In this document: piece by piece, positions 52,619 to 61,349 of the stretch
Position numbering within the stretch: the stretch's first letter is position 1
Layout: the number at the start of each line of letters is the position of its first letter
Source of the DNA: Nocardia paucivorans NBRC 100373
GTDB taxonomy: Bacteria > Actinomycetota > Actinomycetes > Mycobacteriales > Mycobacteriaceae
NCBI RefSeq assembly: GCF_000308675.1
Contig: NZ_BAGE01000035.1
Location: 62,001 to 126,000, forward strand
Length of the DNA: 64,000 nucleotides
Reading direction: 5' to 3'
Notes under the pieces: generated by a model
Databases searched by the model: none
The model's input: the letters and a program-made list of their open reading frames with translations, nothing else
What the model was told of the DNA's origin: nothing
Translations under genes and position numbers: made by a program

Positions 52619-53602
52619 TCACCGCGACCCGTCCGAACAGTGGTAGCGCGCGGACATGGCAGCGGCGATCTCGGCGAACCGGGCACGCAGTTCGGGCGGA
52701 TCGATGACCTCGAGATGCTCTCCGAGCGGCAGTAGGGCACTGGCGAGGACCTCGAAGGATTCGGAGCGGATGGTGAGTTCGACCCACCCCTCGGCGTCGG
52801 GCGGGGTCGCACCGGCCAGGGCCTCCTCGACAGCGACCGGTTCGTTCATCAGGCGCAGCAGGGACAGCCGATCGACGGCCACTCGGCAGCGGGCAGTCAC
52901 CCGTAGCATCGAGCGGGCGAAATCGTCCTTGACCGTGGACCAGTGCGCGGCGAGATCGAAATCGTCCGGGCGGACGAACCTTTCCTCGGTCTCGCGGACC
53001 GCGTCGATTCGGCTCACCCGATAGGAGCGCACCGACCGCCCCGCGCGGGCCACCAGATACCAGGTTCCACCCTTGAGCACCAGCCCCAAGGGGTCGAGCA
53101 ATCGGCGCACCCGCCGGTCGGCGCGCCGGTAGTCGATCTCGACCCGGCGATCGTGCCACAGTGCCTCGGCGAGGGCGACCAACAGAGGGGTCGTCTCCGG
53201 CCGGTGGTACCACCCGGGCATATCCACATGAACACGCTCGGCGATCCGGGTGGCCCGCCCACGCAGCTCCGGTGGCAGCGCGGCCAACAACTTCAGCTGG
53301 GCAGTGGCCACAACGGTGCCGAGTCCGAGATCCGCGGCGGCCTGGGGAAGGCCGGTGAGCAGAACGGCGTCGGCCTCCTCGATGGTCAGACCGGTGAGTC
53401 GGGTCCGGTAACCGTCGACCAGCTGCACACCACCTGCTCGACCCGGTGTGCTGTACACCGGCACCCCGGCGGCGGACAGGGCCTCGATATCCCGATAGAC
53501 CGTGCGCACCGAGACCTCCAGCTCCCGGGCCAACTCCGTGGCCGTGGCCCGGCCACGGGTCTGTAGCAGCAATAACAGTTGCACCAACCTGCTCGCCCGC
53601 AT
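52619..53602 (-). CDS. HTH-WYL family transcriptional regulator (YafY-like)
   Basis: The 327-residue protein has an N-terminal winged helix (RASRLVQLLLLLQTRGRATATELARELEVSVRTVYRDIEAL), a WYL domain at about 140-215 (VEIDYRRADRRVRRLLDPLGLVLKGGTWYLVA) and a C-terminal WCX domain. WYL domains bind nucleic acids or small ligands. It is divergent from a decayed flavin-oxidoreductase-like gene at 53664, the usual partner arrangement for such regulators, so it may have lost its original target. Confidence 0.92.
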   Translation of the reverse strand: MRASRLVQLLLLLQTRGRATATELARELEVSVRTVYRDIEALSAAGVPVYSTPGRAGGVQLVDGYRTRLTGLTIEEADAVLLTGLPQAAADLGLGTVVATAQLKLLAALPPELRGRATRIAERVHVDMPGWYHRPETTPLLVALAEALWHDRRVEIDYRRADRRVRRLLDPLGLVLKGGTWYLVARAGRSVRSYRVSRIDAVRETEERFVRPDDFDLAAHWSTVKDDFARSMLRVTARCRVAVDRLSLLRLMNEPVAVEEALAGATPPDAEGWVELTIRSESFEVLASALLPLGEHLEVIDPPELRARFAEIAAAMSARYHCSDGSR

Positions 53603-53663
53603 ATGCAGAGATTAACCGGAATACCTTGACAGAATATGGCAGGTTTTCCGGACCGTCCGCCCC

Positions 53664-53990
53664 ATGACGAGTTGGAACGAATTCGCCGCCCAGGCCCTAC
53701 ACATCGGCGAGATCTTCTCCCGCCGACACCGCGGTCGCCGAGGGCGACGCGAAGTTGTTCGGTCGTATCGTTGTTCGGTCGTGTCGTCGATGTGCCGGGC
53801 ACCGACATCCACGCCCGATTCGCGCAGGAACTGTTCGACGACAGCGGATTCGACCTGCGTGGTGGGCCGTTCGACCATTTCATCGTCGCCGATCCGACCG
53901 AGTCACCGTCGGTGGAGGTCGATGGGGACACCCTGCGCATCACCATCCGGAAACCGGCGAAGGGAACGAGTGGTCGAAAAGAAACAGCCG
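53664..53990 (+). pseudogene. remnant of a pyridoxamine-phosphate-oxidase-like gene
   Basis: Pieces of one protein lie in order but in three frames. MTSWNEFAAQALHIGEIFSR (frame of 53664) is an N-terminus I associate with PNPOx-like flavin proteins. VAEGDAKLFGR follows in the next frame with the central beta-barrel section missing. After a 16-bp direct duplication (GTTGTTCGGTCGTATC at 53754 and GTTGTTCGGTCGTGTC at 53770) the third frame reads VDVPGTDIHARFAQELFDDS and FDHFIVADPTESPSVEVDGD. The tail ERVVEK lies back in the first frame. The gene is not functional. Family identity is from memory. Confidence 0.65.
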
Positions 53991-53995
53991 GTACT

Positions 53996-54871
53996 TCAGT
54001 CTCCGGTGAACCGAGGCGCACGCCGCTGCAGCATGGCCGCCACGGCCTCGTCGTGATCGGCGGTGTGATGGGTGAGGGCCTGCATGGCCGCAGACAGTTC
54101 CAGCAGGCTCTCCAGGCTCTGATGTCGGCCCTCCCGCAGCAGACGTTTGGTCATCCGCAGGGCATGCGGTGGATTGGCCGCGATCTCGGCGGCCAATCCA
54201 TGAGCGGCGTCGAGCAGACGTTCGGGTTCGACGACCTCGTCGACCAGCCCCCACTCCAGGGCCGTGGCCGCATCGATGGCGGCACCGGTGAACGCCATCC
54301 GATGGGCGCGGGACATACCGATGACGCGGGGCAGAAACCAGGCGCCGCCGTCGCCCGGAATGAGACCCAGCCGGACGAAGCTCTCGGCGAAGGTGGCCCG
54401 GGTCGACGCGATACGCATATCGCACATGAGCGCGAGGTCGCAGCCGGCGCCGATGGCGGGGCCGTTCACCGCGGCGATGGTGGGGATCTCACAGTGATAC
54501 AGCGCCTTGGGGATGCGTTGGATACCGTGCCGGTAGCCCTGGCGCAGTTCGGCGGGAGAACCGCCGAACATGCCGGTCTTATCCCGCATGTGTTTGATAT
54601 TGCCGCCCGCGGAGAACGCGCTACCGGCGCCGGTGAGAATGGCGACCCGAAGGGTGTGATCCCGGTTCGCCGCGTGCACGGCCCGTTCCAGTGCGTCGAT
54701 GGTGGCCTCGTCGGAAATCGGATTGCGCTGTTCGGGATTGTCGATGGTCCATACCACGACATCGCCGGTGCGCTCGATACGTACGGGCTCACCCACGCTG
54801 TGCTCGTCGGGCATGGGCGGGTGCTCTTCGTGGTTATGCTGTGCTGCCTCCTCCGGGCGCTGACCGCTCAT
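53996..54871 (-). CDS. enoyl-CoA hydratase/isomerase family protein
   Basis: The 291-residue crotonase has the oxyanion-hole segments GAGSAFSAGGNIKHM (about 80-95) and AVNGPAIGAGCDLALMCDMRIA, and the acidic active-site position appears in the GLIPGDGGAWFLPR region. It hydrates or isomerises an acyl-CoA double bond. The ATG overlaps the stop of the ADP-forming acyl-CoA synthetase gene (ATGA), so it is the last gene of the seven-gene operon. A second start at MPDEHSVGEP, 19 codons in, is possible. Confidence 0.92.
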   Translation of the reverse strand: MSGQRPEEAAQHNHEEHPPMPDEHSVGEPVRIERTGDVVVWTIDNPEQRNPISDEATIDALERAVHAANRDHTLRVAILTGAGSAFSAGGNIKHMRDKTGMFGGSPAELRQGYRHGIQRIPKALYHCEIPTIAAVNGPAIGAGCDLALMCDMRIASTRATFAESFVRLGLIPGDGGAWFLPRVIGMSRAHRMAFTGAAIDAATALEWGLVDEVVEPERLLDAAHGLAAEIAANPPHALRMTKRLLREGRHQSLESLLELSAAMQALTHHTADHDEAVAAMLQRRAPRFTGD

Positions 54872-57069
54872 GCCTGTTGCTCCTTCACGATGATGCGGAT
54901 GTCCACCGGTACGATGCCCGATCCGTCGGCCAGCACCGGGTTCAGGTCCAGTTCATCAATCTCAGGGTGTGCGGCGATCAGGGCGCTCACCCGTACCAGC
55001 AGGGTCGTCAGCGCGGTGCGATCCACCGGCACCCGTCCGCGGTACCCGTCCAGGAGCCGGTTCACGCGGGTCTCGGCGATCATCTCGGTGACTTCCAGTT
55101 CCGTGCACGGCGCCGCCCGGAATACCACATCGTCCAGGGCCTCGACCAGGGTTCCCCCGGCCCCGAACGCGATGACGGGACCGAAGGTCGCATCATTGGT
55201 GGCGCCGACCAGAAGCTCGATCCCACCGGAGTACATGGGGGTCACCACGAACCCATCGATTCGCGCCCCCGGTATCGCGGTGGTCACCTCGGCGGTCATG
55301 GTCGTGGCCACGTGCCGCGCCGTTTCGGCCGTCACGTTCAGCCGCACACCTCCGTGCTCCGATTTGTGCACCACGTGCGGGGAGACCACCCGCACCGCGC
55401 AGGGACACCCGAAATCCGCCACCGCGGCGGCGACCTGTTCCGGTCCCTCGGCGAAAACCCAGCGGCCGGTATCGATACCGGCGGCCTCGACGAATCGCCG
55501 GGCCCGGGGCTCGGCGACCGGTCCGATGGCCGGCAGCGGGGGCGCGGGCGGTGGCAACTCCAGCGTGGAGCGGGCATCGACCGTGGCCAGATGGGTTCGA
55601 CGACGATCCAGCGCCGCTACGATACGAACGGTCTGATCGATGGATGTCGATACCGGAATCCCGCCGGCGCGCAGTATGTCGTGGTTGGCGATGGGCTCGG
55701 CGGCGTAGCAACTCTGCACCAACACCGGGGTGCGGTACCGGGCCGACAGCTCCAGCAGGCGTTCGGCCGTGGTGTTCTCGACCGCCTCCAGCCGAGAATC
55801 GAACCGACGGTGATAGGCGCCGAACAGGCCGATTATCAGAATCGCGCCCACATTCTCGTCGCGCAACAGCAGTTCGGCGGCGGCGGCGAAGATCGCCGGA
55901 TCGGTATCGGTCGCGCCGGCCACATCCACCGGGCCGTCGACCGTGGCATTCGGTCCGAGAAGTTCGCGCAGCGCTCGGGTGGTGTCGGGCCCCAGCGTGG
56001 GCGGCTCCAGCCCGTATTCGGCGAGCGCGTCCACGGCCAGCGCGGCATGCCCGCCCCCGTCGCTGAGGATCGCCGGTCCGCCCCGCGGCCGCATCGGCGG
56101 TAGGGTCGCGAGCGCGCCCGTAACAACGGCCAATTCGTCCGAGCGGGTCACCGGTTCCACCCCGGCCTGTCGCAGCACTGCCGCTGCCACCGCGTCCGGC
56201 GCGGCGATCGAGCCGGTGTGCGATCGGACGCTGCGTCGACCTGCCGCCGACCGCCCGCCGCGGAGCATGACCACCGGCACGTGAGTGGTGGCCCGCGCGG
56301 CGGCGATCAATACGGCGCGACCATCGGTGAAACCCTCGGCGTGCACGCCCACCGCTGTGGTTTCCGGCTGCTCGGCCAGCGCTGTGAGGCATTCGTGGTA
56401 CGCCACATCGGCCTGATTGCCCAAGCCGATGCAAATATGGAATCCCGGCCCCCGGGACAGACGCGCGTCCTGCACAAGGGACAGCAGCATATTGCCGCTC
56501 TGGGCGATCACACTTACCGGTCCGCGGGGCACATCGGACAGGCCCACCAGATTCGCCCCGGACACGGTGTTCAGCATCCCGGAGGTATTCGGGCCGATCA
56601 CCCGTATCCCGGTCTCGGCGATCACCGCCGCCAGTTGTTCGGTCGGCGCCGTGCCCTGTGCGCCGATCTCGGCGAAACCGTTGGCGAGCACCACCGCACC
56701 GGCCACCCCGGCCGCGGCGCACTCCCGCAGCACATCCGGAACCGCGGTGCCCGGTACCGCCACGACCGCGATATCGACCCCGGGCGGTAATGCGGCGGCA
56801 TTCGGCAGCACCGGTAAACCGAGTATCTCGCGGGCGGTGGGGTTGACCGGATACACCGGGTGCGGATAACCGGACTCGCGCAGTGCCCGCACGATCTGAT
56901 AGCCACGTTTGGCGGGATCGGTGGAGGCGCCGATCACCGCGATGGCGGTGGGGTCCAGCAATCGATGCAGCACATCCCGGTTCTCGGAGCGGGGCGTGGG
57001 AGAGGGGCGTGGATCGGTCGCGGTCCGGTGGTTCGAGGGGGCGGCGGGTGTCTCGAATATTTCGACCAT
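54868..57069 (-). CDS. ADP-forming acyl-CoA synthetase (fused alpha/beta subunits)
   Basis: The 733-residue enzyme fuses the two subunits of NDP-forming acyl-CoA synthetases. Residues 30-165 are the CoA-binding domain (AIAVIGASTDPAKRGYQIVRALRESGYP), 165-300 a succinyl-CoA-ligase-like domain with RSHTGSIA carrying the phosphorylated His, and 500-733 the ATP-grasp domain (CAVRVVSPHVVHKSEHGGVRLN, AFGAGGTLVEALDDVVFR). It makes an acyl-CoA with ATP to ADP conversion. The same architecture occurs in feruloyl-CoA synthetase FerA. Both flanking genes are crotonases, one overlapping by four bases and one separated by one base. Confidence 0.92.
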   Translation of the reverse strand: MVEIFETPAAPSNHRTATDPRPSPTPRSENRDVLHRLLDPTAIAVIGASTDPAKRGYQIVRALRESGYPHPVYPVNPTAREILGLPVLPNAAALPPGVDIAVVAVPGTAVPDVLRECAAAGVAGAVVLANGFAEIGAQGTAPTEQLAAVIAETGIRVIGPNTSGMLNTVSGANLVGLSDVPRGPVSVIAQSGNMLLSLVQDARLSRGPGFHICIGLGNQADVAYHECLTALAEQPETTAVGVHAEGFTDGRAVLIAAARATTHVPVVMLRGGRSAAGRRSVRSHTGSIAAPDAVAAAVLRQAGVEPVTRSDELAVVTGALATLPPMRPRGGPAILSDGGGHAALAVDALAEYGLEPPTLGPDTTRALRELLGPNATVDGPVDVAGATDTDPAIFAAAAELLLRDENVGAILIIGLFGAYHRRFDSRLEAVENTTAERLLELSARYRTPVLVQSCYAAEPIANHDILRAGGIPVSTSIDQTVRIVAALDRRRTHLATVDARSTLELPPPAPPLPAIGPVAEPRARRFVEAAGIDTGRWVFAEGPEQVAAAVADFGCPCAVRVVSPHVVHKSEHGGVRLNVTAETARHVATTMTAEVTTAIPGARIDGFVVTPMYSGGIELLVGATNDATFGPVIAFGAGGTLVEALDDVVFRAAPCTELEVTEMIAETRVNRLLDGYRGRVPVDRTALTTLLVRVSALIAAHPEIDELDLNPVLADGSGIVPVDIRIIVKEQQA

Positions 57070-57070
57070 G

Positions 57071-57922
57071 TCATTTCCCCCGGAAGACGGGAGTCCGTCG
57101 CTCGGCGAAGGCCGCGACGCCCTCGGCCCAGTCCTCGGTCTCCATAAGCGCGAGCAGATTCTGTGGTTCGGTGCGAAACGCGATGTCCACCGGGTCGGCG
57201 CGGTACAGCGCCGCCTTCATCCGCGCCAGCGACAGCGGGGCCTGTCCGGCCAGTCGTTCGGCCAGCCGCATCGCGGTATCGCGCAGCGCCGTGCCGGGGA
57301 CGGCGGCATGGGCCAGGCCCCAATCCAGTGCCTGGGTGCCGGTGAAACGTTCCCCGAGCATCAGCAGGTCCGTGGCGCGGCGCAGCCCCACCAGACGGGG
57401 TAGTCGGTGGGTTATCCCACCGCCGACGAAGGTCCCGATGCTCACCTCGGGAAAGCCCATGCGCGCGTCCTCGGTCATGAGAAGGAAATCGCTGCTCACC
57501 GCGAGTTCCGCGCCGGCGCCGAGGGCGTAGCCGTGCACGGCCGCCACGACCGGGACGGTGGCCGTCTGGATGCGGTGACAGACGTCCTGGCCCAGCTGCA
57601 CATACTGCTGCCTGGCCCGGGCGGTGCGGGTACCGGCCCGGTGTTCCTTCATATCCGCGCCCACACAGAACGCCCGACCTGCCCCGCTCAGGAGGACACA
57701 GCGCACCTGCGCATCGTCCTCGGCCGTGCGCAGGGCGCCGAGCAGGGCGCGGTAGAGCTCTTCGTTCACCGCATTGAGCCGTTCCGGGCGGTTCAAGGTC
57801 ACCATCAAGGTGCTGTCGCGGCGCTCGATGAGCACCGGAGCGGTGGCGTCGCCGCCGGTCGGTGCGGCGGCCTCCGGCTCTGTATCGGGGGTGGAGACCA
57901 GGGGGGCGGTTGAATCGGTCAT
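57071..57922 (-). CDS. enoyl-CoA hydratase/isomerase family protein
   Basis: The 283-residue crotonase has a 30-residue flexible N-terminus and the family motifs SGAGRAFCVGADMKE, VHGYALGAGAELAVSSDF and GFPEVSIGTFVGGGITHRL; the Glu in PEVSIG is in the usual catalytic position. It differs from the other crotonase of the operon, suggesting a second step. Its ATG overlaps the TGA of the ABC permease gene (ATGA), which places catabolic and transport genes in one transcript. Confidence 0.92.
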   Translation of the reverse strand: MTDSTAPLVSTPDTEPEAAAPTGGDATAPVLIERRDSTLMVTLNRPERLNAVNEELYRALLGALRTAEDDAQVRCVLLSGAGRAFCVGADMKEHRAGTRTARARQQYVQLGQDVCHRIQTATVPVVAAVHGYALGAGAELAVSSDFLLMTEDARMGFPEVSIGTFVGGGITHRLPRLVGLRRATDLLMLGERFTGTQALDWGLAHAAVPGTALRDTAMRLAERLAGQAPLSLARMKAALYRADPVDIAFRTEPQNLLALMETEDWAEGVAAFAERRTPVFRGK

Positions 57923-58809
57923 CGGGCGGATTCCTTCCGTGTGGGGAGATCGGAATATGCCGGGACGGAGACGATGCGGCGGCGACCGCGCTCCGTTCGT
58001 CGCGGTGAGGTGCGGCCGGTGAGGCGTGCTGCCAGGAACGACAGGGAGATATTGGTGGCGATGTACAGGGCGGCGACGCCGAGGTACAGCTGGAGCGAAT
58101 ACTGGCTGCCGTAGTACTCGACCAGAGAGCGGCCCGAACGCAGCAGTTCGGTGTAGCCGACGATGAAGCCGAGCGAGGTGTCCTTGAGCAGAATCACCAG
58201 CTGGCTCACCAATACCGGCAGCATGGTCGGTATCGCCTGCGGTAGCAGCACTCGCCAGAACGTCACGACCGGGCCGACGCCGAGCGCTGCGGCGGCTTCG
58301 CGCTGTCCCCGGTCGATGGCGGTGATTCCTCCCCGGAAGATCTCACACAGCACCGCGGAGTTGTAGGCCACGAGGGCGAGGACCACCACCTGCAGCAGGC
58401 TCAATTCCAGCCCCAGTCGCGGTAACCCGAGCGCGGCGAACAGCATGAGCAGCAGCAGGGGAATGCCACGCATCAGTTCCACCACCGCACCGACGGCCGA
58501 TCGGATCGAGGATCGGCGTGACATGCGCCCGGCGCACAGCGCGAGCCCGACCACCACGGCGAGCACCATGGCGATCAGGGCGGCCCGCAGTGTCGCCAGA
58601 TAACCCCGCCACAGTGTCTGGGGCACGCCGGTGTCCGGATCGGCGAGGATCGCCCAACGACGCGGGTCGAGCTGTCCCAGCTCGTGCAGGCGCAACACGA
58701 GCGCCGCCAGCGCGACGGTGGCCAATGCACCCGCGGCGATCGAGACCCGGGCCGCCCGGCGGGTGCCTCGCGGCCCGAGCGGATCGTAGAGGAACGGGGT
58801 GTCGCTCAT
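57919..58809 (-). CDS. polar amino acid ABC transporter permease (second)
   Basis: The 296-residue permease has an N-terminal hydrophobic anchor, then the HisMQ-type core of about five membrane helices with the EAA loop REAAAALGVGPVVTFWRVLLPQAI and the signature LVAYNSAVLCEIFRGGITAI. It is GluD-like. The ATG (MSDTPFLYDPLG) overlaps the stop of the upstream permease by four bases, and its own stop overlaps the crotonase ATG. Confidence 0.93.
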   Translation of the reverse strand: MSDTPFLYDPLGPRGTRRAARVSIAAGALATVALAALVLRLHELGQLDPRRWAILADPDTGVPQTLWRGYLATLRAALIAMVLAVVVGLALCAGRMSRRSSIRSAVGAVVELMRGIPLLLLMLFAALGLPRLGLELSLLQVVVLALVAYNSAVLCEIFRGGITAIDRGQREAAAALGVGPVVTFWRVLLPQAIPTMLPVLVSQLVILLKDTSLGFIVGYTELLRSGRSLVEYYGSQYSLQLYLGVAALYIATNISLSFLAARLTGRTSPRRTERGRRRIVSVPAYSDLPTRKESAR

Positions 58810-59456
58810 CGCGCCACCGCCGAACGACGTTCCAGCCACCGGAAACCGAAAGCCGAACCGAGGGTGAGCACCAGGTAGGCCGTGGCGATCCACAGGAGGG
58901 CGGGAATCACGGCGGCCGGGTCGAGGAAGTTGATCCGCTGACTCGCCGCAGTGAGCTCCAACACCCCGAAACCCGCGGCCACGGAGGTGTTCTTGACCAG
59001 GGCGATCCATACCCCCGCCAGCGGGGGCACCACCGCACGCAATGCCTGCGGGACGATGATGTGGTGCATCGAGGCGAAAAACGACAGCCCCAGGGCCCGT
59101 GCCGCTTCGGCCTGTCCCCGACCCACCGTGTACACCCCGGCGCGAACCGCCTCGGCCACGAAGGCCGCGGTGTAGCACCCCAGGGCGATCGTCGCGGTCA
59201 CGGTGTATCCGGGCAGCAGCACGCCCAACTCGGGTAGGACGAAAACCACCAGGAAGAAGACGATGGTGAGCGGGGTGTTGCGCACGAGTTCGACGTAGCC
59301 GGTGCCCAGGTGCCGCAACAGCGGTACCGGGCACAGGCGCGCCACTCCGATCGACAGGCCGAGCGCGGCGGCCAGTGCACCCGCGCCGACGGCGAGCACG
59401 ATGGTCATGGTGAATGCTCGACAGAGGAGGTCGGCATTGTCGAGAAGAACGTGCAT
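58806..59456 (-). CDS. polar amino acid ABC transporter permease (first)
   Basis: The 216-residue permease has the HisM/GluC type core, with TIVLAVGAGALAAALGLSIG, CYTAAFVAEAVRAGVYTVGRGQAEAARALGLSF as the EAA loop and LVKNTSVAAGFGVLEL. With the second permease it forms the transmembrane heterodimer. ATG 59456 lies 26 bp after the binding-protein gene. The longer frame is not supported. Confidence 0.93.
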   Translation of the reverse strand: MHVLLDNADLLCRAFTMTIVLAVGAGALAAALGLSIGVARLCPVPLLRHLGTGYVELVRNTPLTIVFFLVVFVLPELGVLLPGYTVTATIALGCYTAAFVAEAVRAGVYTVGRGQAEAARALGLSFFASMHHIIVPQALRAVVPPLAGVWIALVKNTSVAAGFGVLELTAASQRINFLDPAAVIPALLWIATAYLVLTLGSAFGFRWLERRSAVAR

Positions 59457-59482
59457 GATGGTGTTCCTGTCGCGTGGTGCGG

Positions 59483-60394
59483 TCAGTAGCTGTCCGGATC
59501 CGGTGGAGTGGGGGCGGGGCCGAGAATCCGCCCGGCGGTGCGATCCCAGGCGGCCGCCCAGCTGCCGTCCCGGAAGGCGGCGCGCAACAGGTCGTCGATA
59601 AAGGCCACCAGATCGGCGTGCCCCGGGGCGACACCGATTCCGTAGGGTTCCGCGCTGAAGATGGTGTCGATCAGTTCGAAGGCGTCCATATCGCGGCTGC
59701 GTAACCCGGCGAGGATGGTGTTGTCCGTGGTCATGGCGGTGACCTGGCCGTTTTTCAGGGCCTGGGCGCATTTGCCGAAGGAATCGAACAGCACATGGTG
59801 GGCGTCGGGCACCAGGTCGCGGATATGGGTCGACGACGCCGAGCCCTCCACCGAACACACCGACCGTCCGGACAGGTCGGTGGGGCCGGTGATGTGCTGC
59901 GGATTGCCGGCGCGCACCATCAGTGACTGTCCGGCGATGTAATACGGGCCCGCGAAATCGATGATCCGTTTGCGTTCGTCGGTAATGGTGTAGGTGGCGA
60001 TCACCAGATCCACCCGCCCCTGTTGGAGAAAGGGTTCCCGGTTGGCCGAAACCGTCTCCACCCAGTCGATTCGGTCGGCGGGGATACCGAGCCGGGCCGC
60101 GATGAGCTTGCCCATCTCGGCGTCGAAGCCCTCGGGTCGTTGCGTGATCGGATTCATCAGCCCGAACAGTGGCTGGTCGAATTTGGTGCCGATCCGGATC
60201 GACCCGGTTTCGTGCAGGCGGCGCATGGTCGATCCGGCGGGGAAGGAGACATTCGTATCGACCGGGGGACGGTGGTCGTCGGTGGTGATCGGTGGGGCCG
60301 AGGAGTCACACCCGGCGGTGAGCAGGCCGGCGGTGAGCAGGCCGGCGGTGCAGATCAGGGCGGTGCGGCGAAACAGGCGGGAGATTCGGGGCAT
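59483..60394 (-). CDS. amino acid ABC transporter substrate-binding lipoprotein
   Basis: The 303-residue protein has a lipoprotein signal ending in lipobox LTAGC (Cys29) and a periplasmic-binding fold of family 3: IRIGTKFDQPLFGLMNPITQRPEGFDAEMGKLIA, IDWVETVSANREPFLQQGRVDLVIATYTIT and GQSLMVRAGN. This GluB-like receptor binds polar amino acids or related zwitterions. The signal peptide contains a short duplication (GLLTAGLLTAG). The gene follows the ATPase gene after 10 bp. Confidence 0.93.
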   Translation of the reverse strand: MPRISRLFRRTALICTAGLLTAGLLTAGCDSSAPPITTDDHRPPVDTNVSFPAGSTMRRLHETGSIRIGTKFDQPLFGLMNPITQRPEGFDAEMGKLIAARLGIPADRIDWVETVSANREPFLQQGRVDLVIATYTITDERKRIIDFAGPYYIAGQSLMVRAGNPQHITGPTDLSGRSVCSVEGSASSTHIRDLVPDAHHVLFDSFGKCAQALKNGQVTAMTTDNTILAGLRSRDMDAFELIDTIFSAEPYGIGVAPGHADLVAFIDDLLRAAFRDGSWAAAWDRTAGRILGPAPTPPDPDSY

Positions 60395-60404
60395 GGCGGG
60401 TCCG

Positions 60405-61178
60405 TCAGCGGGGGAGGGCGCGGGTCAGGAAGTCCTTGGCCCGGTCGGTGGTGGGGGCGGTGAAGAAGGCATCGGGGGTGTTCTGTTCGGCGATGGTGCC
60501 GTCGGCGAGGAAGACCACCCGATCGGCGCAGGCGCGGGCGAAGCCCATCTCATGGGTGACCACAACCATGGTCATGCCCTCGGCGGCAAGGGATTTCATT
60601 ACATCCAGAACTTCCCCGACCATTTCCGGATCCAGGGCGCTGGTGGGTTCGTCGAACAGCATGACCCGGGGGCGCATGGCCAGGCCGCGGGCGATCGCGA
60701 CACGTTGTTGCTGGCCGCCGGACAGTTGCGGGGGATATGCGGTCGCCTTGTCGGCGAGTCCAACGCGTTCGAGTAGTTCCCGGGCGCGTTTCTCGGCGCG
60801 GGCGCGGCCGAGTTTCGCGACCCGGATCGGGGCGAAGGTGATGTTGTCCAGCACGCTCATGTGCGGAAACAGATTGAACGACTGGAATACCATGCCGATC
60901 TCGGTTCGGACCCGCCGTAGTGCCGCTCCCTCGGTGGGCAGGGGCGCGCCGCGGTACTCGATCCGGCCGGTATCGATCGTTTCCAGCCCATTGATGGTGC
61001 GGCACAGAGTGGACTTGCCGGAACCGGAAGGGCCGATGATCACGACGACTTCGCCCTCGGTGATGTCCAGATCGATATGGCGGAGTACCGCGGTGTCGCC
61101 GTAGCTCTTGCCGACACCGCGGAGGGTGATGAGCGCGGGGGATGCGGAATGGGTATGCGCCGTGGGCGTAGGTGTCAT
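60405..61178 (-). CDS. amino acid ABC transporter ATP-binding protein
   Basis: The 257-residue ATPase has Walker [10 protein letters not shown], signature [17 protein letters not shown], Walker [16 protein letters not shown] and the His switch in [12 protein letters not shown], matching the GlnQ/GluA family. It powers the importer and is the first gene of the operon. ATG 61178 follows AGAGGCGATC. The RpiR operator lies about 60 bp upstream. Confidence 0.94.
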   Translation of the reverse strand: MTPTPTAHTHSASPALITLRGVGKSYGDTAVLRHIDLDITEGEVVVIIGPSGSGKSTLCRTINGLETIDTGRIEYRGAPLPTEGAALRRVRTEIGMVFQSFNLFPHMSVLDNITFAPIRVAKLGRARAEKRARELLERVGLADKATAYPPQLSGGQQQRVAIARGLAMRPRVMLFDEPTSALDPEMVGEVLDVMKSLAAEGMTMVVVTHEMGFARACADRVVFLADGTIAEQNTPDAFFTAPTTDRAKDFLTRALPR

Positions 61179-61238
61179 GATCGCCTCTGATGCTGGTCCG
61201 GTGCGCGGGTCGGGCGGTATCGACCACCAGTCGATGAA

Positions 61239-61258
61239 ATTCTATTTGCAAATAGAAT
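61239..61258. promoter_or_regulatory. perfect 20-bp palindrome between RpiR gene and ABC operon
   Basis: ATTCTATTTGCAAATAGAAT is a perfect palindrome in an AT-rich island between the divergent starts at 61178 and 61350. Its symmetry, length and place fit an operator for the adjacent RpiR-type regulator. Confidence 0.85.
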
Positions 61259-61349
61259 GCCCTATGCAAAAAATTCCCCATAGCTGGGAAGTGATGGTGT
61301 TCGATGCGGCGGATGGAGCGCATCCGAGACGGCGGGAGAGAATGGCCAG

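Noticed and set aside
53636-55636. 666-codon plus-strand frame spanning the PNPOx remnant and two catabolic genes
   Set aside because: Only its first 120 codons resemble a protein (the remnant); the rest is antisense to the crotonase and acyl-CoA synthetase genes.
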